Of a DNA stretch of 40,428 bases, positions 1 through 9,843 are shown in pieces. Where the stretch lies: contig NZ_JAAGOH010000038.1 in the NCBI RefSeq assembly GCF_010499455.1, positions 1 through 40,428 on the forward strand. Reading direction: 5' to 3'. The translations under genes and the position numbers were made by a program. The notes under the pieces were generated by a model that was given only the letters and a program-made list of their open reading frames with translations, was not told the DNA's origin and ran no database searches. Within the stretch, counting starts at the first letter, position 1. Each line of letters starts with the position of its first letter. Origin of the DNA: Ideonella livida. Its GTDB lineage: Bacteria; Pseudomonadota; Gammaproteobacteria; Burkholderiales; Burkholderiaceae_C.

Positions 1-942
1 ATGAACTTCATGGCCCCTGCCGCCCAGCTCGGCATCCTGGCCATCGGCGCGGCGCTGCTGATGATTGGCGGCGAGTTCGACCTCTCGCTGGGCTCCATGG
101 TGGCCTTTGCCGGTTTGGTCTTTGCCGGCTGTCTGGTGGTGTGGCAGGTGCCGCTGCCGGTGGCCTTGCTGATCACCTTTGCGGTGGCCGGCCTGATCGG
201 CCTGCTCAACGCGCAGATCACCCTGCGCACCGGACTGCCTTCGTTCATCGTCACGCTGGCCTTCCTGTTCATCCTGCGCGGGCTGACCCTGGTGGGCCTG
301 AAGTGGGCCAGCGGCGGTGCAACGCAGCTACGCGGCGTCAAGGAGGCGGTCGAGGGCAGCGTGCTGGCGCCGCTGTTCATGGGCCACACCTTCACTGGCC
401 TGTTCAGCTGGCTGGCCGAGCGCGGCTGGATCGCCCGCTTCGACAACGGCCAGCCCTCGGTGATCGGCATTCCCGTCGAGATCCTGTGGTTCATCGCGCT
501 GACGGCGCTGGCCACCTGGGTGCTGCTGCGCACCAAGCATGGCAACTGGATCTTCGCCGCGGGCGGCGACCCGCGCGGGGCCCGCAAGTCCGGCGTGCCG
601 GTGGCGCGCGTGAAGATCGCGCTGTTCATCACCACCGCGGCCTGTGCGGCGCTGGTGGCGGTGCTGACGGTGCTCGACGCCGGCTCCACCGACGCCCGCC
701 GCGGCTTCCAGAAAGAGTTCGAGGCCATCATCGCCGCGGTCATCGGCGGCTGCCTGCTGACTGGCGGCTACGGCTCGGCCATCGGCGCCTTCTTTGGTTC
801 GATCCTCTTCGGCATGGTGCTGATCGGCCTGACCTACACCGGCATCGACCAGGACTTCTACCTCGTCTTCCTCGGCGGCATGCTGCTGGTGGCGGTCATC
901 TTCAACAACATCGTGCGCAAGCGCGTGACCGGGGAGCGCTGA
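1..942 (+). CDS. Sugar ABC transporter permease, 3' part (continues from 40107-40428)
   Basis: This is the inner-membrane permease of a sugar-type (ribose/fructose class, BPD_transp_2 family) ABC importer. The frame is open from base 1, and the 5' part (65 codons) lies at 40107-40301, joined in frame when the molecule is closed; the whole protein would be 378 residues, normal for the family. Many hydrophobic segments are visible. The EAA-like cytoplasmic stretch '[20 protein letters not shown]' (about residues 186-205 of the 313 shown) is typical of FrcC/RbsC permeases. The stop at 940-942 is one base before the ATPase start, so the two are translationally coupled. The internal ATG at base 1 is not a real start: good family sequence continues upstream of it. 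Substrate is inferred only from neighbours (a polyol or sugar). Confidence 0.93.
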   Translation: MNFMAPAAQLGILAIGAALLMIGGEFDLSLGSMVAFAGLVFAGCLVVWQVPLPVALLITFAVAGLIGLLNAQITLRTGLPSFIVTLAFLFILRGLTLVGLKWASGGATQLRGVKEAVEGSVLAPLFMGHTFTGLFSWLAERGWIARFDNGQPSVIGIPVEILWFIALTALATWVLLRTKHGNWIFAAGGDPRGARKSGVPVARVKIALFITTAACAALVAVLTVLDAGSTDARRGFQKEFEAIIAAVIGGCLLTGGYGSAIGAFFGSILFGMVLIGLTYTGIDQDFYLVFLGGMLLVAVIFNNIVRKRVTGER

Positions 943-943
943 C

Positions 944-1735
<792 letters not shown>

Positions 1736-1802
1736 GCGCCCCTTCCTGCCCGGGCAGTGCCGGCTGGCCTGCCCCTTCCCACCCCCTGTCCCCTCCACCG
1801 TC

Positions 1803-2606
1803 ATGACCGCCACCTCTTCCTCCGTGGGCCACTTCACCCTGGCCGTGTCCTCCGAGATGGTCTTTCGCGACCTGCCGCCGGTCGAGCGCGTCCGGCGCAT
1901 CCACGCCCTCGGCTACCAGGTCGAGATCTGGGACTGGACGAAGCACGACATTGGCGCCCTGGCCGCCACCGGCGCCATCTTCTCGTCGATGACGGGCTAC
2001 GTGAGCGGCACGCTGGCCGACGCCGCCGGCGCCGACGAGCTGCTGAAGACCGCCGCGCAGTCCATCCCCGTGGCCAAGGACCTGGGCGTGCCGCGCCTGA
2101 ACCTGCACGGCACCGGACTCGACGGCCGCGGCCTGCCGGTGCACCCGAGCGAGACCGTCACCGGCGCCATGTGGCTGAAGGCCCGCGACACGCTGCAGCG
2201 CATCGCCGACCTGGGCGAGCGCCACGGCGTGACCTTCATGCTAGAGAACCTGAACCTGCCGCTGGACCATCCGGGCACGCCCTTCGGCCGCGCCGAGGAC
2301 ACGCTGGCACTCGTCTCCTCGATCGACCGCCCGCGCCACCTGGGCCTGAACCTCGACCTCTACCACGCGCAGATCGGCGAGGGCAACCTGATCGAGCTGT
2401 GCAAGCGCTGCCTGCCCTGGATCGCCGAGATCCAGGTGGCCGACGTGCCCGGCCGCTGCGAGCCCGGCACCGGCGAGATCCACTACCCGGCCATCGCCCG
2501 CGCCCTCACCGCCATGGGCTGGTACGGCACGGTGGGGCTGGAGGCCTTCGCCTCCAGTGACAGCGAGCTGGCCCTGCGCCGCTTCCGCGACGCCTTCACC
2601 GTCTGA
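1803..2606 (+). CDS. TIM-barrel sugar isomerase/epimerase (hydroxypyruvate isomerase-like)
   Basis: A 267-residue protein of the AP-endonuclease-2/xylose-isomerase-like TIM-barrel family, which includes hydroxypyruvate isomerase (Hyi), IolE and tagatose epimerases. Metal-binding acidic residues sit in the expected barrel positions: MLENLN (about residues 146-151), LNLDLYH with a metal His (about 183-189), and GLEAF near the C-terminus. The spacing of HGTG, ENLN, DLYH and 'EIQVADVPGR' follows the Hyi pattern most closely. It lies between the ABC transporter and a Gfo/Idh/MocA dehydrogenase, as in polyol catabolic operons where such enzymes isomerise or dehydrate the oxidised sugar. The ATG at 1803 was chosen because family similarity begins just after it. 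The exact reaction is not decided by the sequence. Confidence 0.85.
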   Translation: MTATSSSVGHFTLAVSSEMVFRDLPPVERVRRIHALGYQVEIWDWTKHDIGALAATGAIFSSMTGYVSGTLADAAGADELLKTAAQSIPVAKDLGVPRLNLHGTGLDGRGLPVHPSETVTGAMWLKARDTLQRIADLGERHGVTFMLENLNLPLDHPGTPFGRAEDTLALVSSIDRPRHLGLNLDLYHAQIGEGNLIELCKRCLPWIAEIQVADVPGRCEPGTGEIHYPAIARALTAMGWYGTVGLEAFASSDSELALRRFRDAFTV

Positions 2607-2689
2607 CCCCCCAGAACCGGCCTCCTACCCAAGGCCCGGCCGGGTCACGCCGCCCGTGCCCACCCCCTCTTCACTTCACCTTGACCACC

Positions 2690-3724
2690 ATGTCCACCCA
2701 CAAGACCCTCAACATCGCGCTGATCGGCGCCGGTCGCATCGGCTCCTTCCATGCTGAGAGCATTGCCCGCCGCATCCCCAACGCCAAGCTGATCGCCGTC
2801 GCTGATCCGGCCCCCGGCGCCGCGCGCCGCCTGGCCGACCGCCTGGGCTGCGAGACCGCCCACACCGACCCGGCCGCGCTCTGGCGCGACCCGGACGTCC
2901 ACGCCGTGCTGATCGCCACGCCCGCGCGCTTCCACACGCCGCTGGCCGAGGCGGCGGCCGAGGCCGGCAAGCACGTGTTCTGCGAGAAGCCGATGGCGCT
3001 GACGCTGGCCGAGGCCGACCGCGTGATCGCCGCGGCCCGCGCCAACGGCGTGCAACTGCAGGTCGGCTTCAATCGCCGCTGGGACCGCGCCTTCGCCGAC
3101 GGTCGCGCCGCCATCGACGCCGGGCGCATCGGCACGCCGCAGCTACTGCGCTCGCTGACGCGTGACCCCGGCCCCTGGGGCGGCGACCCGGCCAAGGTGC
3201 CGCTGTGGACCATCTTCTACGAGACCCTGATCCACGACTTCGACACCCTGCTGTGGCTGAACCCCGGCGCCCGCCCGGTCGAGGTGACGGCCATCGCCGA
3301 CGCCCTGGTGCGCCCCGACGCCAAGGCCGCCGGCCACATCGACACCGCGGTGGTGACGATCCGCTTCGACAACGGCGCCATCGCCGTGGCCGAAGCCAAC
3401 TTCAGCGCCCTCTACGGCTACGACATCCGTGGCGAGGTCTTCGGCTCGGCCGGTATGGTGACGATGGGCGATGTGCGCACCTCCAGCCTGCGGGTCTTCG
3501 ATGCCCAGGGCGTGTCCGCGTCGACCTTCCGCATGGACACGCTGCACTTTCCCGACGCCTACACCGCGCAGATCCAGCACTTCACCGACAGCGTGTTGCA
3601 GGGCCGCCCGCATGCTGGCCCCGGCGGTGCCGACGCCCGCGCCGCGCTGGCCGTGGCCTTGGGCTGCATCGCCTCGATCCAGCAGAATCGGGCGGTCCGC
3701 CTGTCCGACGTCACCCAGGGCTGA
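2690..3724 (+). CDS. Gfo/Idh/MocA oxidoreductase, inositol 2-dehydrogenase-like
   Basis: NAD(P)-dependent dehydrogenase of 344 residues that oxidises a hydroxyl of a cyclic polyol or sugar to a ketone. The N-terminal Rossmann fold has the dinucleotide motif GAGRIGSFHA (about residues 13-22). It is followed by the family motif CEKPMAL (about 102-108), whose Lys is catalytic in inositol dehydrogenases, and by a His in 'LIHDFDTLLWL' that fits the catalytic DxxxH region. Length and motifs match IolG-type myo-inositol 2-dehydrogenases, but other polyols are possible. No iolC, iolD or iolB is present, so the product would have to enter host metabolism elsewhere. The ATG at 2690 was preferred over a TTG at 2681. 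Confidence 0.85.
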   Translation: MSTHKTLNIALIGAGRIGSFHAESIARRIPNAKLIAVADPAPGAARRLADRLGCETAHTDPAALWRDPDVHAVLIATPARFHTPLAEAAAEAGKHVFCEKPMALTLAEADRVIAAARANGVQLQVGFNRRWDRAFADGRAAIDAGRIGTPQLLRSLTRDPGPWGGDPAKVPLWTIFYETLIHDFDTLLWLNPGARPVEVTAIADALVRPDAKAAGHIDTAVVTIRFDNGAIAVAEANFSALYGYDIRGEVFGSAGMVTMGDVRTSSLRVFDAQGVSASTFRMDTLHFPDAYTAQIQHFTDSVLQGRPHAGPGGADARAALAVALGCIASIQQNRAVRLSDVTQG

Positions 3725-3768
3725 GTCCCGCCGCGTCCGGGCCCGTCCCACCGCTCCACTGCCGATCC

Positions 3769-4761
3769 ATGTCCCGCAAAGCCACCGCCGCCGATGTTGC
3801 CCTCGAAGCCGGGGTCTCCCGTTGGACCGTCACCCGCGCCTTCGCGCCCGGCTCCTACATCTCGGACAAGAGCCGCGAGCATGTGATGGCGGTGGCCGAG
3901 CGGCTGGGCTACCGGCCCAATCTGTTGGCGCGCAGCCTGAGCACCAAGACCACGCACCAGATCGCAGTGCTGGTCGACGACTTTGGCAACCCGCACAAGC
4001 TGGCGGCGCTGGAGGCGCTGACCGCGGCACTCCAGGCCGAGGATCTGGTGGCGATGCTGGTGCACATCGGCCAGCACTTCGATCATGCGCACGCCTTCCT
4101 CAACGCGGACCAGCGCCAGGTGGATGCGGTGGTGCTGCTGGGCACGGGCTTTCGCGACGAGACGCTGGCCACCGCCATCCAGCCCGGCAGCCCGCCGCTG
4201 TTCGTGCTGGCCCGTTAAAGCACCATCGCCGAGATCCCGTCCGTGGCCTGCGACCCTGAGGTCTCCATGCGCGAGATCGTCGATCACCTGGCCGCGCGGG
4301 GCTACCGGCGCCCGGGCTTCATGTCTGGCGCTAAGGCCTTGTCCACCGGCCTGGGCCGCCAGCGCTGCTTTGCCGAGAACTGGCGTGCGCGGGGGGTGGC
4401 GCAGGTGCCGGAGCTGGCCGCCGGGGCTTATGACTTTCCCTCCGCCGAGGCGTGCTTGCGCCAGTACATGGCCCGCACGCCGGCCCATGAGCGCATCGAC
4501 GTGCTGATGTGCGAGAACGACGTACTGGCCCTGGGGGCGCTCGACGTGGCGCAACGCGAGTTTGGCCTGCGGGTGCCCCAGGACCTGGCGATTGCCGGCT
4601 ATGACGGCGTGGGCCTGGCCGGCATGTCCATGTTCGACCTCACCACGTACGAGCAGCCCATGTCCGCCATGGTGGCCGCCCTGGTGGACATGCTGCTGGG
4701 CCGGCGCGAGCCGGCCTCCCTGACCCTGACTGGCCGGCTGGTCGTGCGCGGCTCGACCTGA
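3769..4761 (+). pseudogene. LacI-family regulator interrupted by an in-frame stop
   Basis: A full-length LacI/GalR regulator (330 residues if read through) with a TAA stop at 4216-4218, codon 150. The N-terminal helix-turn-helix is clear (ATAADVALEAGVSRWTVTRA, residues 6-25), then the hinge region (RPNLLARSLSTKTT) and a periplasmic-binding-like effector domain. The frame resumes directly after the stop with normal family sequence (STIAEIPSVACD) and runs without another stop to 4761. A single substitution such as GAA to TAA explains it. The remaining 149-residue product would keep the DNA-binding domain but lose most of the sugar-binding and dimerisation domain. Its likely targets are the paired palindromes at 38971-39017. 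A read error or a suppressed stop cannot be excluded. Confidence 0.85.
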
Positions 4762-4916
4762 GCGCGCCGTGGGGCCGGCCCGTGCCGTCCGTGCCTGCTG
4801 GCACGTCTACCTGTTGCGAAACCGACCCGATGCAAGCTTGCGCACCGCTCACCCGGCCGACCGTGCCCGTCCGCGCCCAGTCGCGTGCCGCCGCCGGCCG
4901 TCCTCGCCTGGAGGAC

Positions 4917-5795
4917 ATGTCCCTGGGCAAGGACGCGCGCGACGCCATGCCGCTGCTGCAGCGCATCCGCGAGGAACTTCCCCGGCTTAGCCGCCAGCTC
5001 AAGACCATTGGCCACTATGTGCTGCAGCATGCCGACTACCTGGTGTTGGAGCGCATCCAGGACGTTGCCGAGCGCTGCGGCACCCAGCCCTCGGCCGTGG
5101 TGCGATTTGCCAAGCACTTCGGCTTCCACGGTTTCCAGGAGCTCAAGCAGGCCTTTGGCGAGGATTTCCAGCGCCACCACCTGGGCCAGCGTACCGACTA
5201 CCGCGAGCGTATGCGGCCGCTGCTCCAGCAGCAGCCCAGCCGGGTGCGCCAGGGCACGGAGCTGGCCTTTGAGGTGATCGACGGTGCCTGCGCCGGCGTC
5301 AAGCTGCTGCAGCGCGAGATCCGCGCCGAGGACCTGGAGGCCGCCATCACCTGCCTCGGCGGGGCCCACTGCCTGTGGGTGGTGGGGGCCCGGCGTGCCT
5401 ATCCGGTGGCCGGGTTTCTGGCCTATGGCCTGCAGAGCCTGAGCAAGCCGGTGCAGTGGGTGGACTTTGGCGGCGGCATGCACGAAGGCCAGCTGCGCGG
5501 CCTGCGCGGCGGCGACGCGCTGCTGGCCATCAGCTTTGCGCCCTACGCGCCCGAGACCCTGCATGCCGCCCGCGTGGCCCGCACCCTGGGCGTGCCGGTG
5601 GTGGCCCTCACCGACGCAGCCGACGGTCCGCTGGCCCGGGAGGCCACCATCAGCCTGTGCGTGCCTGAGGCCTCCACCCACGGCTTTCGGGCGCTGACCA
5701 ATGCCATGACCCTGGCGCAGGCCCTGTTCGTGGCCCTGGCCTTTCAACTGGAGACCGAGAGCCGCACCCTGCCGAGAGCCGATGCCCCCGGTTGA
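4917..5795 (+). CDS. RpiR/MurR-family transcriptional regulator
   Basis: A 292-residue sugar-phosphate-responsive regulator. The N-terminal HTH_6 domain is visible (RIQDVAERCGTQPSAVVRFAKHFGFHGFQELKQAF, quoted here in part as AERCGTQPSAVVRFAKHFGF), followed by a SIS sugar-phosphate-binding domain (about residues 130-270, with 'LWVVGARRAYPVAGFLAYGL' and 'DALLAISFAPYAPETLHAAR'). RpiR proteins often control inositol and other polyol genes in proteobacteria, which fits the position after the transporter operon. The start is uncertain: ATG 4917 has GGAGG very close upstream, and an in-frame ATG at 4830 or GTG at 4782 would add 29 or 45 residues with no family resemblance. Confidence 0.85.
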   Translation: MSLGKDARDAMPLLQRIREELPRLSRQLKTIGHYVLQHADYLVLERIQDVAERCGTQPSAVVRFAKHFGFHGFQELKQAFGEDFQRHHLGQRTDYRERMRPLLQQQPSRVRQGTELAFEVIDGACAGVKLLQREIRAEDLEAAITCLGGAHCLWVVGARRAYPVAGFLAYGLQSLSKPVQWVDFGGGMHEGQLRGLRGGDALLAISFAPYAPETLHAARVARTLGVPVVALTDAADGPLAREATISLCVPEASTHGFRALTNAMTLAQALFVALAFQLETESRTLPRADAPG

Positions 5796-5864
5796 GCGGC
5801 ACCCTCCACCCCGACCAGTGGTCCATTCTCTACACCCTGCCCGTCTTGCGTGGTGCCGGCCTGC

Positions 5865-6690
5865 TCAGGCCACCACCTCGGGATCCGGCGCCCGGCGGGG
5901 CGCTGCAGCCGGTGGGGCGGGTGCGGTGGCCGGTGCCGGGCTGGGGTCGACATGGCCCAGCAGGCGCAGCAGCTGGGCCAGGGCGGCGGTGCTTTCCACG
6001 TCCAGGGGGGTGCCGCGGGGGGAGCGGCCGGCGTCGGCGCGGCTGGCAAAGGCGCAGTAGCCGGAGCTGGCCACGGTGTGTCCGGGTTCGGCCAGGTGCA
6101 GGCCGTCCATGCGCTGCAGTATCGGGCGCAGGGTGGTGGCCAGGCCGGTGTGCATCACCAGCGGCTGCTTGTGCACGGGCTGGGGTTTGTCGGCCACCTT
6201 GACGTAGACGGGATACGCCATGGTGGGCGACTGGAAGCCGCGGGCCTTGCTGCGGTGTCCGGGCCGGGCGTTGCGCGTGGGGCATTCAGGCACGCCCAGT
6301 TGCTGCAGGGCGGCGATGAGTTGGTGGCTGTGGAGCACGGGAAGAAGAGGCGCTTGAAGGCGTGTTCAGTCGGTGAGGCGGCCGTGTCCTGCAGGGACTC
6401 GGCCAGCGTATGCATACGCCAGTGTAGTGGCGCCGGATCATCGCCACGGCCTCGGCCAGCTCGGCCACCGTGCGGTCGTCAAACGTGTTGAGCGATCCGC
6501 CCACGCGGTCGACACGATCTCCACCACTCCTTCGTCGTCCGACGGCGCGATGCGCAGGCGCTGTCCTCGGAATATGCAGGCGCTCCCGCGCCGCGCCAGC
6601 CCCTGGAGCCAGTCTGGGACCGGTCCGTCCGCCGGGGGATCGTCGGATCGGGCGAAAGTGGGCGCTAAGCTCCTGGCGCCCGGTGCCGAT
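5865..6690 (-). pseudogene. Frame-shifted relic of an unrecognised gene
   Basis: On the minus strand, segments with coding character occur one after another in different frames. In reading order they are: a piece with 'LARRGSACIFRGQRLRIA' (about 6630-6520), one with 'FDDRTVAELAEAVAMIRRHY' (about 6490-6425), one with 'MHTLAESLQDTAASPTEHAF' (6415-6350), and a longer piece from about 6338 to the stop at 5865 with 'MAYPVYVKVADKPQPVHKQP' and 'SSGYCAFASRADAGRSPRG'. They would join into roughly 270 residues through three single-base frame changes, near 6510, 6418 and 6340. I do not recognise the family. The downstream 160-residue frame alone could still be expressed. No other gene is seen between 5796 and 6725. 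Confidence 0.45.
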
Positions 6691-6725
6691 AAGCGGAGAA
6701 TCGGCCTGTCCAGGTGCCCAGCCCC

Positions 6726-7925
6726 ATGCAACTCATCGACGAGAACGCCACGCTGTTTGCCGCGCTGGTGGTCACGCTGCTGACCACCCTGGGCCTGCTG
6801 CTGCTGCCCACCTCGCTGGCGCGAGACCGCGGCGCCCTCTACACCTGGTCCGCGGGCAATGTCTGCCTGGCCCTGGCCCAAGGCGTGGCCCTTACCGTGT
6901 CACTGGGCAGGGACATGGTCCCGGCGGCCACGGTGCCATGGGTGATCAGCCCCAGCCTGTCCCTCATCGTGCTGGGCGCAGGGCTGCACAGCGCGGCGGT
7001 AGCCCGGCTGCTGGGTGTGGACACCCGGGTGGCCACCGTGCGCCATGCCCTGCTGGTGGCCACGGCGCATCTGCTGGTGGCCGGTGTGTGGGGCAAACCA
7101 ACCCTGGCCACGGTGGCCGTCATGGTCTTCACCCTGGGTTGGACCGTTCACCGCATCGTCATGTGCTGGCCTTGGCTGCGCGTGTTCCGTGGCGCGGCGG
7201 TGATGACGGCCGGCATGGGCCTGCTGGTGGTGCTGCTGATTCCTGGCCTGCTGCAGCACCTGTCGCAGCCCGAGCGCCTGCTCACCTTGGAGCTGCCGGT
7301 GCGCCCGCTGCCCGTGCTGGCGGTGGAGATGGTGCTGGCCGTGACCGTCAATCTGGCCTTCTTGATGCTCGTCATTGAGCAGCTCACCCGCCGGCTGGAG
7401 CAGCTCAGTGTGACCGATCCCCTGACCGAGCTGCGCAACCGGCGCGGCTTTCTGCAGGCGGCGCAGGGCCTGATCCAGCTGCAGGGGCGGGCCGAGCCCC
7501 ACCAGCGCGGCGCAGCCGTGCTGCTGATGGACCTGGACCACTTCAAGCAGGTCAACGACACCCTGGGCCACAAGGTGGGCGACGAGGTGTTGCGCACCAC
7601 CGCGCAGCGCCTGCGTGAAAGCCTGCGCCAGACCGATGTGCTGGGCCGATGGGGCGGCGAGGAGTTTGTGGCCTTGCTGCCGGCCTGCCCGGCCGCCCGC
7701 GCCGCCGAGGCCGCGCAGCGCGTGCGCCAGCGCCTGGCCGAGGAGCCGGTGCCCGAGGGCCTGCCGCGCGTGACCATCAGCATCGGCGTTGCCACCCTGC
7801 CCGAACTGCCCAGCGAAACCGCTCTGGAGTCCCTCATTGCCCAGGCGGACGAGCGCCTTTACCGGGCCAAGCGCCAGCGCAACTGCGTGGTGGGCGACGG
7901 GGCACCCGCCCCGGCTGGCGGCTGA
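6726..7925 (+). CDS. Membrane-bound diguanylate cyclase (GGDEF)
   Basis: Enzyme that makes cyclic di-GMP from two GTP, the second messenger for biofilm and motility control. The first 210 or so residues contain about six hydrophobic helices, an unassigned membrane sensor module. A GGDEF domain follows (about residues 230-390) with substrate loop 'DLDHFKQVNDTLGHKVGDEV' and the active-site signature RWGGEEF. The inhibitory I-site is present: RQTD lies with the classical spacing before GGEEF, so product inhibition is expected. No EAL phosphodiesterase domain is present. The start is ATG 6726 rather than GTG 6714. It stands alone between a relic and the convergent minus-strand operon, so its role on this plasmid is unknown. 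Confidence 0.92.
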   Translation: MQLIDENATLFAALVVTLLTTLGLLLLPTSLARDRGALYTWSAGNVCLALAQGVALTVSLGRDMVPAATVPWVISPSLSLIVLGAGLHSAAVARLLGVDTRVATVRHALLVATAHLLVAGVWGKPTLATVAVMVFTLGWTVHRIVMCWPWLRVFRGAAVMTAGMGLLVVLLIPGLLQHLSQPERLLTLELPVRPLPVLAVEMVLAVTVNLAFLMLVIEQLTRRLEQLSVTDPLTELRNRRGFLQAAQGLIQLQGRAEPHQRGAAVLLMDLDHFKQVNDTLGHKVGDEVLRTTAQRLRESLRQTDVLGRWGGEEFVALLPACPAARAAEAAQRVRQRLAEEPVPEGLPRVTISIGVATLPELPSETALESLIAQADERLYRAKRQRNCVVGDGAPAPAGG

Positions 7926-7956
7926 GGCGGGCGCTGCACAGCCCCTGCAACGCCGC

Positions 7957-8832
7957 TCAGGCCAAGCCCAGCAGCCGCCGCGCCTGTGCCGGCGATGCCA
8001 CACCGGCGCCCAGCGCATCGATCAGGCGCCGCGCCTTCTCCACCTGCTCGGCATTGCTCTTGAAGAACACGCCTTTGCGCTCGTAGACGTTGTCTTCCAT
8101 GCCCACGCGCACATGCCCGCCCAGCAGCAGCGACTGCATGGCCATCGGGAACTGGTTGCGGCCGATGCCAAAGCCCTGGAACTGCGCACCAGCGGGCAGC
8201 AGGTTGCGGAGGTAGGTCATGGTCTCGGTGTCGGCCGGCATGGTGAAGTTCAGGCCCATGACAAAGGAGTAGAGGCCCGGGCCGTCCAGCACGCCTTTCT
8301 GGATCAGGTGCTTGGCCAGCACGGCGTCGCCGCTGTCAAACAGCTCGATCTCGGGCTTGACGCCGGCTGCACGCACCAGCGTGGCCATGCGGGTGAGCAC
8401 GGCCTCGGTGCTGATGACGATGCCGCCAAACACCTGGGCGGTCACCAGGTCCAGGGTGCAGATCTCGGGCTTGAGCTTGAGCACATGCTCGACGCGCTTC
8501 TCGGGCGTCCAGATGTGGGTGCCCGGCCCTGCTTCCACCGGCAGCATCGGGTCTTGGGGGTAAAAGCCCGAGCCCAGGCCGGTGGTGAGGTTGAGGATGA
8601 CCTCGGGGTTGCGCTCGCGGATCAGGCCCACGGCTTCTTCGTACAGGCCCAGCTCGCCCGAGAACTCGCCGGTCTGCGGGTCGCGCACATGCACATGCAA
8701 GATGGCGGCGCCGGCGTCGGCGGCGGCCAGGCCGGAATCGGCGATCTGGCGCGGGGTGATGGGCTGGGCCGGGTTGGCCGAGCGGGGGCCGGCCCCCGTG
8801 AGGGCGCAGGTGATGATGACGTGCTCTTGCAT
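7957..8832 (-). CDS. Beta-keto acid cleavage enzyme (BKACE, DUF849)
   Basis: A 291-residue TIM-barrel enzyme of the BKACE family (3-keto-5-aminohexanoate cleavage enzyme, Kce). The family condenses a beta-keto acid with acetyl-CoA to give acetoacetate plus a new acyl-CoA. The zinc ligands HVH are seen at about residues 46-48 (ILHVHVRDP), and the family blocks 'NLTTGLGSG', 'ELFDSGD' and 'RVGMEDNVYERKG' are all present. BKACEs differ in the residues that select the substrate side chain, so the keto acid used here cannot be read off. It is the last gene of the ten-gene minus-strand operon, 156 bases after the iron-sulfur subunit. It probably handles a keto-acid product of ring cleavage. ATG 8832 starts the recognisable family sequence. 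Confidence 0.9.
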   Translation of the reverse strand: MQEHVIITCALTGAGPRSANPAQPITPRQIADSGLAAADAGAAILHVHVRDPQTGEFSGELGLYEEAVGLIRERNPEVILNLTTGLGSGFYPQDPMLPVEAGPGTHIWTPEKRVEHVLKLKPEICTLDLVTAQVFGGIVISTEAVLTRMATLVRAAGVKPEIELFDSGDAVLAKHLIQKGVLDGPGLYSFVMGLNFTMPADTETMTYLRNLLPAGAQFQGFGIGRNQFPMAMQSLLLGGHVRVGMEDNVYERKGVFFKSNAEQVEKARRLIDALGAGVASPAQARRLLGLA

Positions 8833-8988
8833 GGTGAGGCTCCGGTGGGAAGAGGCAAAGGGAAGAGGCAAAAAGACAGGGGGACGTGGCACCGCCCCTG
8901 GCCAGCCCCAACAGGGCGCCATGCGGCGGTGGTGTGAAAGCAGGGGCCGGCACGGGGGCACGTTGGCCGGCACCCCGGCAGGGGCGTG

Positions 8989-9840
8989 CTAGCTCAGCAG
9001 CACATCGCCCAGCACCACGGGGGTCTGGGCCAGCGCGGTGGCCACCACGGCCTGGCCGGCCTGGGGGTGGCTCAGGTGCACGCTCAGGCGGCCGGCGCCG
9101 GGGGGCAGGTCGTCAAACGCGAAGTCGCCAAAGGCGTTGCTGCGGGTCTGGGCCAGCACCTGGCCATCGCGCACCAGCCGCACCTCGGCGCCTTCCAGGC
9201 ATTCGGGGCGTCCCTGCACGTTGGCGATGGCGCTGCCGGCGAGGCGCAGGCGGTCCACCCGGTGCAGGTGGCGGTAGAACACCCGGCCCTGGGTGCCGTG
9301 CTCGGGCTGCAGGCGGCGCAGGCCCTCGGCCTGGGCGCGCTGGGCCATGTCCGCATCGCTGACCTTCAGCGCCTGGATGGCCTGGGTGGGGCACACGGCC
9401 ACGCAGCGCGGCGCGGCCTGGCCCTGGTCCAGCAGGTGGGCGTCGAAGAACCAGGTCTGCGGCAGCTGCGCGGCTTCGTTCCACACCACGGCGCCATGCG
9501 GGCAGGCGTCCACCAGGTCACGCCGACCTTTGGCGGCCACGGGGTCGAAGATCACGATGCCGTCAGGCCGCTGGCGCACCGCGCCTTGGCCCGCCGCCAC
9601 GCAGGGTGCATTGGCGCAGTGCTGACACAGGCGCGGCAGGTGGGCGGCGTCCACCCAGTGGCCGTGGCCACGCACCGTGCGCTCGATGCGGATCACGCCC
9701 GGCCCATGGGCCGCATGCGGCGCGGAGTAGCCGGGAAAGTCGTTGCCCACCAGTTCATCTTTGGCGGCCAGCACGCAGTTGTGGCAGTGGTTGCACTCGG
9801 CCACGTCGATGATGAGGTGCCATGTCGGATTGGCAGTCAT
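8989..9840 (-). CDS. Iron-sulfur subunit of a pyrogallol transhydroxylase-like molybdoenzyme
   Basis: Small, electron-carrying subunit (283 residues) of the molybdoenzyme encoded just upstream, whose stop is 3 bases before this ATG. It matches AthS of the Pelobacter pyrogallol-phloroglucinol transhydroxylase along its length: a ferredoxin-like part with motif I ECNHCHNC (Cys16, 19, 22), motif II LCQHCANAPC (Cys72, 75, 80), CPHG (Cys113) and PRCVAVCP (Cys146, 150). A C-terminal transthyretin-like beta domain follows (about residues 195-283). Compared with AthS as I remember it, three Cys are missing: the fourth Cys of motif I is Ala26, and the KCTMC pair reads TWFFD (about 129-133). The three belong to one cluster site, so probably only two [4Fe-4S] clusters remain. 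No signal peptide is seen, so the complex should be cytoplasmic, as in the model enzyme. Confidence 0.9.
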   Translation of the reverse strand: MTANPTWHLIIDVAECNHCHNCVLAAKDELVGNDFPGYSAPHAAHGPGVIRIERTVRGHGHWVDAAHLPRLCQHCANAPCVAAGQGAVRQRPDGIVIFDPVAAKGRRDLVDACPHGAVVWNEAAQLPQTWFFDAHLLDQGQAAPRCVAVCPTQAIQALKVSDADMAQRAQAEGLRRLQPEHGTQGRVFYRHLHRVDRLRLAGSAIANVQGRPECLEGAEVRLVRDGQVLAQTRSNAFGDFAFDDLPPGAGRLSVHLSHPQAGQAVVATALAQTPVVLGDVLLS

Positions 9841-9843
9841 GGG

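Noticed and set aside
1-127. Terminal direct repeat as an integration or transposition duplication
   Set aside because: It lies inside one gene that is in frame across the join, which a circular overlap explains fully.
9274-9284. GTAGAACACCC, an exact half of the parS-like palindrome
   Set aside because: Only one arm is present and it lies inside the iron-sulfur subunit coding sequence, where the bases are explained by conserved residues.
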